A stretch of DNA of 8,967 bases from Candidatus Woesearchaeota archaeon (lineage in GTDB: Archaea; Nanobdellota; Nanobdellia; Woesearchaeales; ARS49), in assembly GCA_023261345.1 (NCBI GenBank), contig JAHFPE010000016.1:1-8967 (forward strand). Direction: 5' to 3'. The position numbers and the translations under genes were made by a program. Below the pieces are notes generated by a model. That model was not told the DNA's origin. It was given only the letters and a program-made list of their open reading frames with translations, and made no database searches. Below are positions 1-5,389 of the stretch, one piece after another (position 1 is the first letter of the stretch; the number at the start of each line of letters is the position of its first letter).

Positions 1-2
1 AA

Positions 3-176
3 AATAATGCAGAGCTTATCGTTTTCACTCCGGCAACATTCGCGTGCGAACGATACAAGAATCTGCCTTGCAAGGATATGCTAAAAGAATTGCAACAAAA
101 AATTGAAACAAAGAATACGTTAGTTCTGAACGTCACTATAGGATGGGAAGAGTATTTGATGTATGAAAAAAAGTAA
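3..176 (+). CDS. C-terminal fragment of an unrecognised protein (5' end outside the window)
   Basis: The frame is open from the first bases of the window to the TAA at 174-176, giving 57 residues. The start lies upstream of the window. The peptide begins NNAELIVFTPATFACERYKN and ends WEEYLMYEKK. It has a hydrophobic strand (AELIVFTP), an amphipathic Lys/Glu-rich helix (DMLKELQQKIE) and a second hydrophobic strand (TLVLNVTIGW), a plausible alpha/beta fold ending. I do not recognise the family and assign no function. The stop lies 69 bp before the asnS start, on the same strand. The fragment could be a chance open frame, but its amino-acid balance resembles real protein. Confidence 0.6.
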   Translation, partial: NNAELIVFTPATFACERYKNLPCKDMLKELQQKIETKNTLVLNVTIGWEEYLMYEKK

Positions 177-214
177 CCTAAATACGAATGGGCTAGGCAC
201 TTGCGCCAAGCAAC

Positions 215-221
215 ATTTAAG
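215..221 (+). promoter_or_regulatory. Putative TATA box for asnS
   Basis: ATTTAAG is centred about 28 nt before the ATG at 246. This matches the spacing seen at the other genes and would give a leaderless transcript. It is a weaker match than the TTTAAAA boxes elsewhere. A second candidate, CTAAATA at about 178-184, would leave a leader of roughly 40 nt. Confidence 0.4.
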
Positions 222-245
222 AATGTCCTCACTTCACTTCCTATC

Positions 246-1556
246 ATGGAATTTGTTTCAATTCAAACCGCAATACAACAAGCGATCAACCAAAAGAAAG
301 AAGTGATGGAAAAAGTATCTCTTCGTGGCTGGTGTTATCGAGAGAGAAAAAGTGCGAAACTCGCATTCATTGTACTACGAGATGACACAAACACCATTCA
401 GTGCGTAATCGAGAGGGCAATAGTTAGTTTAGAGACATGGACGTTTGCAGAACAAGTGTGCATTGAATCAAGCATTTGGGTGCAAGGCACACTTCATGAG
501 GACAAACGAGCACCAACAGGATACGAACTGCACGTTACAAACATGGGAATTTATCAGCTTGCAGAACGATTTCCAATCACTAAAGATCAGAGTACAGAAT
601 TTCTCCTTGATGTACGTCACCTCTGGCTACGCTCTCGAGAACTTACTAATGTTTGGAAAGTAAAAGCAGAAGTATTACGTGCAATTCGAGAATTCTTTTT
701 ACACAAGAAATATTACGAAGTTACCCCACCCATAATTACGGCAAGCAGCTGCGAAGGAGGAAGCACACTCTTTAAAATAAAATATTTTGAGGATGAAGCA
801 TACCTCAGTCAGAGCGCACAACTATATTTGGAAGCGATGATTTTTTCCTTAAAGAGAGTTTACGCAATCACTCCGAGCTTTCGAGCAGAACCCTCAAAAA
901 CAAACAGACACTTAACAGAATACTGGCACCTCGAGGGAGAAGAGGCATTCATGAATTTTGAACAATTACTTTCCCTTGAACAAGAACTTATCTCTTTCAT
1001 TTGCACATGGGTTGCTGAACACGCAGAGGAAGCGCTTAAAATACTTGGTAGAGATCCTGAAGACCTCAAAAAAATAATCACTCCTTTCCCAAGAATCAGT
1101 TACGAGGAAGCACTTGAAATTCTCAAAAAAGACGGAATAGACGTAATGTGGGGAAAAGACTTACGAACAGTAGAGGAAGAAGCGCTCATGAAACACTACG
1201 ACAAACCACTTCTTGTCACAAGATACCCAAAAGAAATCAAAGCATTTTACATGAAAGATGACCCAAACGACAAACGCGTAGTTCTGTGTTGCGACGTACT
1301 TGCGCCAGAAGGATACGGCGAGATTATAGGAAGTAGCGAAAGAGAAACAGATGTTAACATACTGATTGCGAAATTAAAAGCACAAGGCGAAAAACCAGAA
1401 CACTACAACTGGTATCTTGACCTACGAAGGTTTGGAAGTGTACAACACTCTGGCTTTGGCTTGGGAGTTGAACGCGTTGTACGCTGGCTATGCAAGCTCG
1501 AGAGCATCAGAGATGCAATGCCATTTCCAAGAACTATAAAGAGAATGACACCCTGA
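246..1556 (+). CDS. asnS: Asparaginyl-tRNA synthetase, archaeal/eukaryotic type
   Basis: This class IIb aminoacyl-tRNA synthetase attaches Asn to tRNA(Asn) in the cytosol. The 436-residue product has the usual archaeal AsnRS length. An N-terminal OB-fold anticodon-binding domain (about 22-105) contains VSLRGW and the strand FIVLRDD. A hinge leads to the catalytic core. Motif 1 is around 148-165 (KYYEVTPPII). The CEGGSTLFKIKYF stretch (169-181) and YLSQSAQLYLEA (186-197) follow. Motif 2 is at 209-231 (FRAEPSKTNRHLTEYWHLE) and motif 3 at 403-411 (GFGLGVERV), then the terminal PFPRT. EGG and YLDLRRFGSVQHSGFG closely resemble Pyrococcus-type AsnRS from memory. The OB domain argues against the truncated AsnRS-like asparagine synthetase of some archaea. 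I chose the ATG at 246 because it fits the OB-fold start and the TATA spacing. A TTG at 201 would add 15 residues that match nothing I know. The gene appears monocistronic. Confidence 0.95.
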   Translation: MEFVSIQTAIQQAINQKKEVMEKVSLRGWCYRERKSAKLAFIVLRDDTNTIQCVIERAIVSLETWTFAEQVCIESSIWVQGTLHEDKRAPTGYELHVTNMGIYQLAERFPITKDQSTEFLLDVRHLWLRSRELTNVWKVKAEVLRAIREFFLHKKYYEVTPPIITASSCEGGSTLFKIKYFEDEAYLSQSAQLYLEAMIFSLKRVYAITPSFRAEPSKTNRHLTEYWHLEGEEAFMNFEQLLSLEQELISFICTWVAEHAEEALKILGRDPEDLKKIITPFPRISYEEALEILKKDGIDVMWGKDLRTVEEEALMKHYDKPLLVTRYPKEIKAFYMKDDPNDKRVVLCCDVLAPEGYGEIIGSSERETDVNILIAKLKAQGEKPEHYNWYLDLRRFGSVQHSGFGLGVERVVRWLCKLESIRDAMPFPRTIKRMTP

Positions 1557-1605
1557 TACGATAAAAACCAAGAACTTAACGAAAGTCGCTAATTTCTTAA
1601 TAAAG

Positions 1606-1612
1606 TTTAAAA
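1606..1612 (+). promoter_or_regulatory. Putative TATA box for the HAD phosphatase gene
   Basis: TTTAAAA is centred 26 nt before the ATG at 1635. That predicts a transcript starting at or very near this ATG. The alternative GTG at 1614 would lie upstream of the predicted transcription start, so the box decides the start choice. Confidence 0.6.
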
Positions 1613-1634
1613 CGTGCGACCTCATCATTTACTC

Positions 1635-2273
1635 ATGCCTAAACTAATCGTGTTCGACATGGACGGAATGATTTTTCAGAGCAAAAATCTTTGGTTGGAA
1701 TTGCATCGCAGATGGGAAACGAACGAACAAGGAAAAAAAATGACGAAAGAATTACTCTACACTAATTTCCCATTACTCTTACAAAAAGTAGTTGGAGAAC
1801 TGTGGATGGGAAAACCAGAAAACGCGTATCTTAATCTAATTCAAGAACAAAAATATCTTCCAGACGTGCGAGAGACGATTCATGCACTACGAAAAAAAGG
1901 ATTTCAAACTGCAATTATCAGCGGCGGAATGTTTGAACTCGCAAGACGCGCACAAAAAGAACTCAAGATTGACTTCATCAATGCGAATAAACTCGTTTTT
2001 AAAAACAAAAAACTCGATGGGGTTGCATCAATTGCGATTTGGCACATGATTGATGAAAAAGGAAGAATTCTTGAAGAATTGCTGAAAAGAGAAAAAATTG
2101 ATCCTTCCGATGCCATTGTTGTTGGACATGACGAAAACGACATTCCCCTCTTTAACTCAGTTAAAAAAAGCATTTCCCTTAACCCAGAAACTGAACGGGT
2201 TGCAACGAGTGCAGCAAAAATAGTTACTGGAACAATAAAAGATATTCTACCCGTAATTGATGAATGGATTTAA
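1635..2273 (+). CDS. HAD-superfamily phosphatase, phosphoserine phosphatase-like
   Basis: This is a predicted cytosolic, Mg-dependent hydrolase of small phosphorylated metabolites, 212 residues, close to the usual length of SerB-like HAD enzymes. Motif I is at 6-12 (VFDMDGM, nucleophile D8 and acid D10). A helical cap spans about 15-78. Motif II is IISGG at 94-98 (S96). The following FINANKL..KKLDG stretch resembles the ANEL..G segment of phosphoserine phosphatase. The motif III lysine is probably K142. Motif IV is VGHDENDIPLF at 163-173, where family members usually have GDGxND. The usual first Asp is replaced by His165, with D166 and D169 still present. A SerB role is possible but the substrate is not proven. 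The ATG at 1635 is preferred to a GTG at 1614 because of the TATA box. The gene converges on mre11 with a 56-bp gap. Confidence 0.85.
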   Translation: MPKLIVFDMDGMIFQSKNLWLELHRRWETNEQGKKMTKELLYTNFPLLLQKVVGELWMGKPENAYLNLIQEQKYLPDVRETIHALRKKGFQTAIISGGMFELARRAQKELKIDFINANKLVFKNKKLDGVASIAIWHMIDEKGRILEELLKREKIDPSDAIVVGHDENDIPLFNSVKKSISLNPETERVATSAAKIVTGTIKDILPVIDEWI

Positions 2274-2332
2274 GATTCTGCTGTGATCATACCGAAGACG
2301 CGCGAACTGCAAAAAATTTCTTGGGAATCTTA
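2271..2332. repeat. Inverted repeat holding the stop codons of two convergent genes
   Basis: TAAGATTC at 2271-2278 is the exact reverse complement of GAATCTTA at 2325-2332. On each strand the TAA is the stop codon, of the HAD gene on + and of mre11 on -. The similarity extends loosely into both coding ends (TGGATTTAAGATTC against TGGATGAATAAGATTC). The 46-nt spacer is long for a hairpin, so a structural role is uncertain. It may be chance or a remnant of duplication. Confidence 0.5.
2311..2316 (-). terminator. Possible oligo(T) terminator of mre11
   Basis: Read on the minus strand, the sequence just after the mre11 stop contains AAATTTTTTGC, with a run of six T about 14 nt past the stop. T-rich tracts at gene ends are a known archaeal termination signal. 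No strong GC hairpin precedes it. Confidence 0.35.
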
Positions 2333-3538
2333 TTCATCCACCCCAACCACCCTATCAACACCAGTTTTCAACCGCTTCTCAAAATCAAATGAACGCTCTG
2401 CCTCTTCTTTTTCAAGAGAAAGAACGTTTAATAAACTCGCAGAGAGAACTGCATCAGCCTCTTTATTGTTCAACACCACTTTTCCTGCGTGCTCCTGAAT
2501 AAGCAAAGTCTCAAGTTCATCTTGACGCTTGTGCGGAAGCTTAACCTCTTCAAATTCAGAACTCGTCACACCAGAAGTAGACAACAACACAACATACGCG
2601 CCATTACTGAGCAACTTAGCTGTAATTTCCTTCCATTGAATATCAGAAGGTCTACCTTGCACTTTTCCAATCGCACGAAACAGCACAATCGCATCATTCA
2701 CATTTGTTTCGCACATTTTGTTTGCTTCTTCAAACACTTGAACTAGAGTTTTATTTGTACAATCGCAAGCAAGTTGCACAATTCTCTTTTGTTCAATTGC
2801 AATAGTGCGAGGAACCCAATTCTCTACAATTACAAAAAAGCCTTTTCCAAGCTTTTCTAATTCCGTCATATTATTTGGAAACGTAGGGCCAGGATACACA
2901 ATATTCTCTCTGTTGTTCAACGTTTGACTATGCGTTATGTGCACATGACCTCCAGCATAATACCGAAATCCAGAAGGTAGGTACGAGACAGGAATTGCAT
3001 CCATCAGAGAAAGATCAGCGGGTTTTAATTCCGCGAGAGCAGCATGAAAAACAAAAATTTTATCCCCAGATTCAGCTTCAAGACTCGCACGATCAAGCGC
3101 TGCGTAATATGCAGAATCAAGCCCTCCTTTTTTTCCAACAACTCCAGTAATCTTCGTACCGGTCTTTTTGTCGATGGTAAAAAGCAATTTTAAAGAACCA
3201 TCTTCATTTGCAACTCCTCTGCTCACATTTGTTAAAAGACCTGCCTCTTCAAGAACATCAAGCATTGTCCTTCCAGATGGACTGAAGTCATGACTACCGG
3301 GAATTGCGTATACTGGAATGTTGTTGTCGTGTAATTCTCTTAACTTTCGCGTTGCAATTGCAAGAGAATCAACACCAGGAAACGCAGTATTAAATAAATC
3401 ACCTGCAATAATAACAAAATCAACCTGCTCTTTAATACAAGTATCAATTGCGCAACAAAACGCAAGAGTGTTAAGCTCTCGTAATTTAGGCTCACGCCAG
3501 CCACCAATATGACAATCAGCAAGATGCGCGAACTTCAT
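2330..3538 (-). CDS. mre11: Mre11/SbcD-type DNA repair nuclease
   Basis: This is a predicted metal-dependent DNA nuclease that, with Rad50, processes double-strand breaks. It has 402 residues, typical of archaeal Mre11. The calcineurin-like phosphoesterase motifs run in order: D8-x-H10 (LADCHIGG), G46-D47 (AGDLFN), G81-S-H83-D84 (PGSHDFSPSG), H165 (FHAAL) and G197-H198-V-H200 (AGGHVHITHS). The third motif has Ser82 where canonical Mre11 has Asn (GNHD), so one metal ligand may be altered. Residues from about 245 to 402 form a less conserved, charged C-terminal part that could hold capping and Rad50-binding regions. The gene is divergent from the coiled-coil protein gene and convergent with the HAD gene, so no rad50 is adjacent. 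The start ATG (3536-3538) is supported by the motif-containing N-terminus and by a TATA box 27 nt upstream. Confidence 0.92.
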   Translation of the reverse strand: MKFAHLADCHIGGWREPKLRELNTLAFCCAIDTCIKEQVDFVIIAGDLFNTAFPGVDSLAIATRKLRELHDNNIPVYAIPGSHDFSPSGRTMLDVLEEAGLLTNVSRGVANEDGSLKLLFTIDKKTGTKITGVVGKKGGLDSAYYAALDRASLEAESGDKIFVFHAALAELKPADLSLMDAIPVSYLPSGFRYYAGGHVHITHSQTLNNRENIVYPGPTFPNNMTELEKLGKGFFVIVENWVPRTIAIEQKRIVQLACDCTNKTLVQVFEEANKMCETNVNDAIVLFRAIGKVQGRPSDIQWKEITAKLLSNGAYVVLLSTSGVTSSEFEEVKLPHKRQDELETLLIQEHAGKVVLNNKEADAVLSASLLNVLSLEKEEAERSFDFEKRLKTGVDRVVGVDE

Positions 3539-3561
3539 TCATGTTTGGCTTGACAAGCGGC

Positions 3562-3568
3562 TTTTAAA
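3562..3568 (-). promoter_or_regulatory. Putative TATA box for mre11
   Basis: The minus-strand sequence TTTAAAA is centred 27 nt before the mre11 ATG, consistent with a leaderless transcript. It lies 12 bp from the TATA box of the divergent gene. Confidence 0.6.
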
Positions 3569-3570
3569 TC

Positions 3571-3580
3571 TTCAGCTGAA
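3571..3580. promoter_or_regulatory. Perfect 10-bp palindrome between divergent TATA boxes
   Basis: TTCAGCTGAA sits exactly between the mre11 TATA box (3562-3568, -) and the TATA box of the downstream gene (3581-3588, +). Both promoters therefore have CTGAA just upstream of the TATA element, where the archaeal TFB recognition element (BRE) would be. It could be a shared BRE dyad or an operator; no regulator can be named. Confidence 0.45.
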
Positions 3581-3588
3581 TTTAAATA
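3581..3588 (+). promoter_or_regulatory. Putative TATA box for the coiled-coil membrane protein gene
   Basis: TTTAAATA is centred about 25 nt before the ATG at 3609, in keeping with the other promoters of the window. The ten bases AAATAGCGCT starting inside it recur at 5318-5327. Confidence 0.6.
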
Positions 3589-3608
3589 GCGCTGTAGATA
3601 ACACCAAC

Positions 3609-4562
3609 ATGAACGGAATGCCAAAGAAAAAACACAGTTGGAACAGCTACCTTCCGATCATCTTCTTACTAACTTTGATTATTATCTTCGCTGGCTTCAT
3701 CTTCCTCCAACGCCCATTCAAATCTGGAAAAGCGGTTGGACAACATTGCGACATTGCTGCGCTTAAACAAGAATTCGCAATCTTGGAAAAAGATAGAAAC
3801 ACAAACATCGATAATGTTCGCGCACTTCAAAAAAAACTAGAAGAATTAGACGTTCAGAAAACCGACCTTGAGACTGCACATGCTCGTGCACAAAAAGAGT
3901 ATGACTCAGCAATGAAGGATGTTCAAGATCAGGAGTCACGTGTTGAAAAAGACCCGACCAATGGAGGATTGATTGCCACGTGGGATACTGCCAAGAATCG
4001 TGCGAGTACTGCAGCACTTGCGTTAGATGAGGCAACTCGAAACTATGATTCTGCAATTGCTGAAATAAATAATAAAGGAAATTATATTGCCGAGCAGATA
4101 AGAGCCCTTGAAGATACAATCTCTGTTCAAAATGAAACTTTAAAAGACCTCGAAACCCAGCTAAAGAATTGCCCGGACAACTCTAAAATGAACGTTATTC
4201 GGTGTAGCCCTCAAGAGTGTGAATGCGAAAGACAATCAACACAGAAAAAGACAATTGTGCTTCCTTCTAATTGTAACAAGCTAGACTTATTTAATGATAG
4301 AAACGAGAGAAAAGACACTGGCGTAACATATCCGTTTAATGGAATAACTCACTACAGATTCATCATGGAAAATTCGGAAGCAACAACAGTTGAATGCATT
4401 GGACAAAGTACAGTCAGCAGAAAAATCGATCTGCCACAAGGGAGAACGTGTAAAGAATTTTGTGATGCTGAAGGAGGAGATAGCACAGCTGAAGCCGCAA
4501 CAGCTTTTTCAATGAAGGGAATTCAAGAATGTGAACAACTCGTGCTCAGTTATTGTGATTAA
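3609..4562 (+). CDS. Membrane-anchored coiled-coil protein with Cys-rich C-terminal domain
   Basis: I do not recognise this 317-residue protein. A short basic N-terminus (MNGMPKKKH) precedes one hydrophobic segment at about 14-33, then RPFKSGK. This is a signal anchor that should put the rest outside the cell. Residues about 48-187 are rich in Glu, Lys, Asp, Ala and Gln with heptad-like spacing, interrupted near 115-124 by DPTNGG. That suggests two helical arms of a coiled coil. Residues 188-317 hold ten Cys (188, 199, 204, 206, 222, 263, 281, 285, 308, 316); an eleventh, C47, follows the membrane segment. They include the cluster CSPQECEC and TCKEFC, compatible with disulfides in an exported domain, though metal binding is possible. 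The long coiled coil could suggest a surface or cell-contact role, but that is speculation. Confidence 0.85.
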   Translation: MNGMPKKKHSWNSYLPIIFLLTLIIIFAGFIFLQRPFKSGKAVGQHCDIAALKQEFAILEKDRNTNIDNVRALQKKLEELDVQKTDLETAHARAQKEYDSAMKDVQDQESRVEKDPTNGGLIATWDTAKNRASTAALALDEATRNYDSAIAEINNKGNYIAEQIRALEDTISVQNETLKDLETQLKNCPDNSKMNVIRCSPQECECERQSTQKKTIVLPSNCNKLDLFNDRNERKDTGVTYPFNGITHYRFIMENSEATTVECIGQSTVSRKIDLPQGRTCKEFCDAEGGDSTAEAATAFSMKGIQECEQLVLSYCD

Positions 4563-4651
4563 ATATTTCACGTCTGCAAAAGATCATATGAAGCAAGAAT
4601 CACGATCGTAAAACCTAACTAAACTCTTCCTCCAACCGTCTTCTGAGCTTA

Positions 4652-4667
4652 GCGCGAACTGCAGAAT
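4652..4667. repeat. Intergenic repeat copy (GCGCGAACTGCAGAAT)
   Basis: This copy lies in the 167-bp spacer before the acetyltransferase gene. Its first 12 bases equal 2300-2311 in the HAD/mre11 spacer. Its last 13 bases (CGAACTGCAGAAT) equal 5339-5351 in the spacer before aspS. Its TAGCGC start (4650-4655) also recurs at 5321-5326, so the aspS copy looks like the same element with about 12 extra bases inside. Confidence 0.45.
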
Positions 4668-4669
4668 TC

Positions 4670-4682
4670 TTCTTACTAAGAA
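4670..4682. promoter_or_regulatory. Short palindrome upstream of the acetyltransferase promoter
   Basis: TTCTTACTAAGAA is a perfect dyad with 6-bp arms around one central base. It lies about 20 bp upstream of the TATA box at 4703-4708. The position fits an operator or activator site, but a short AT-rich dyad can arise by chance. Confidence 0.25.
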
Positions 4683-4702
4683 ACGAGGTAAAGGTAACTT
4701 TC

Positions 4703-4708
4703 TTATAG
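4703..4708 (+). promoter_or_regulatory. Putative TATA box for the acetyltransferase gene
   Basis: TTATAG is centred about 25 nt before the ATG at 4730. The spacing supports 4730 as the start, rather than the in-frame ATG at 4739, which would be 34 nt away. Confidence 0.45.
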
Positions 4709-4729
4709 TTCTTTGTTATTCAAGGTTTT

Positions 4730-5263
4730 ATGACTAGTATGCCAAAACTCATAAAAAGAAAACGTATAATACTACACAAGCCAATGTTAAAAGACGCGAA
4801 TGCAATTTGGAACTATTGCAAAGACCCACTTCTTTCAAAGTTCACACAGAACATTCCATTTCCGTACACAAAGAAGCATGCATTTTCATTCATTGATATT
4901 TGCGACAAAAAGTGGAAGGAAAGAAGGGTATTTAATTACTCAATATTTGTGAAAGAAAAGCTTGTTGGAAACATAAACTTAGCATTACGAACAGAGGGGA
5001 TTGCAGAATTAGGCTACTGGATTGGAAAAAAACATTGGGGCAAAGGATACTGTACAGAAGCAAGTGAACTAATTTTAGAATTTGGATTTAGCAAGTTAAG
5101 ACTTCACAAGATTTACGCAACACACATCCGCGAGAATATCGGAAGTGGAAAAGTCATGCAAAAGCTCGGTATGACACTAGAAGGATGTTTCAAAGAACAC
5201 GTCAAGAGACGAGGAAAATGGTATGACCTTGTCCAGTACGGAATACTAAGAGTTCGTAGGTAG
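4730..5263 (+). CDS. GNAT-family N-acetyltransferase, RimJ/RimL-like
   Basis: This is a predicted acetyl-CoA-dependent N-acetyltransferase of 177 residues, the usual size for the RimJ/RimL group. That group modifies protein N-termini, amino groups of small molecules, or antibiotics. An N-terminal strand with IILHKPMLKDANAIWNY (13-29) is the typical RimJ/L opening. The central strands include ELGYWIG (93-99). The acetyl-CoA-binding loop is HWGKGYCTEA at 102-111, followed by the helix ASELILEFGF. Motif B has ENIGSGKVMQKLGM (135-148) where the family usually reads ENxxSxxVMxKLGM. The end RGKWYDLVQYGIL is also typical. The protein is very basic (pI must be high), which could favour a ribosomal or nucleic-acid-associated substrate, but this is inference. 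The gene has its own promoter and is not clearly in an operon. Confidence 0.88.
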   Translation: MTSMPKLIKRKRIILHKPMLKDANAIWNYCKDPLLSKFTQNIPFPYTKKHAFSFIDICDKKWKERRVFNYSIFVKEKLVGNINLALRTEGIAELGYWIGKKHWGKGYCTEASELILEFGFSKLRLHKIYATHIRENIGSGKVMQKLGMTLEGCFKEHVKRRGKWYDLVQYGILRVRR

Positions 5264-5288
5264 CTCACAGAGGAATATTAAAACGAAA

Positions 5289-5309
5289 AACTAAATACCC
5301 CTTTTAGTT
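5289..5309 (+). terminator. Weak stem-loop after the acetyltransferase gene
   Basis: AACTAAA (5289-5295) pairs with TTTAGTT (5303-5309) around the loop TACCCCT, 26 nt past the stop of the acetyltransferase gene. The stem is AT-rich and no long T-tract follows, so a terminator role is only possible. Confidence 0.25.
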
Positions 5310-5320
5310 GTAGTCATAAA

Positions 5321-5351
5321 TAGCGCTCTGCGCCGCAACGAACTGCAGAAT
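5321..5351. repeat. Intergenic repeat copy upstream of aspS
   Basis: TAGCGC (5321-5326) and CGAACTGCAGAAT (5339-5351) match the element at 4650-4667, with extra GC-rich bases in between. The 10-mer AAATAGCGCT (5318-5327) also occurs at 3584-3593, inside the coiled-coil gene promoter. CATAAATA at 5315-5322 could itself act as a distal TATA box, which would leave aspS a leader of about 45 nt. Confidence 0.4.
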
Positions 5352-5358
5352 GTTAAGA

Positions 5359-5365
5359 TTTAAAA
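5359..5365 (+). promoter_or_regulatory. Putative TATA box for the aspS-gatC-gatA operon
   Basis: TTTAAAA is centred 28 nt before the aspS ATG at 5390, again pointing to a leaderless transcript. An ATG at 5385 is out of frame with aspS. Confidence 0.6.
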
Positions 5366-5389
5366 GCAGGTTCTTCACCCGACTATGTT

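Noticed and set aside
201..245. TTG start extending AsnRS by 15 residues
   Set aside because: The extension matches no AsnRS N-terminus I know, and the TATA-like box at 215-221 would lie inside it. The ATG at 246 fits both.
860..1081. Minus-strand frame inside asnS
   Set aside because: Ser-rich composition with no motif, opposite conserved AsnRS motif 2 and the following helices.
1614..1634. GTG start for the HAD phosphatase
   Set aside because: It lies only 5 nt past the TATA box, upstream of the predicted transcription start. The HAD motif I strand begins directly after the ATG at 1635.
4602..4609. ACGATCGT palindrome after the coiled-coil gene
   Set aside because: An isolated 8-bp palindrome is expected by chance in 9 kb, and no second copy or promoter context supports a site.
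4563..4729. Possible small RNA gene (C/D box or tRNA) in the 167-bp spacer
   Set aside because: No RTGATGA/CTGA box pair, no tRNA TTCGA arm with cloverleaf pairing, and no strong stem were found on either strand.
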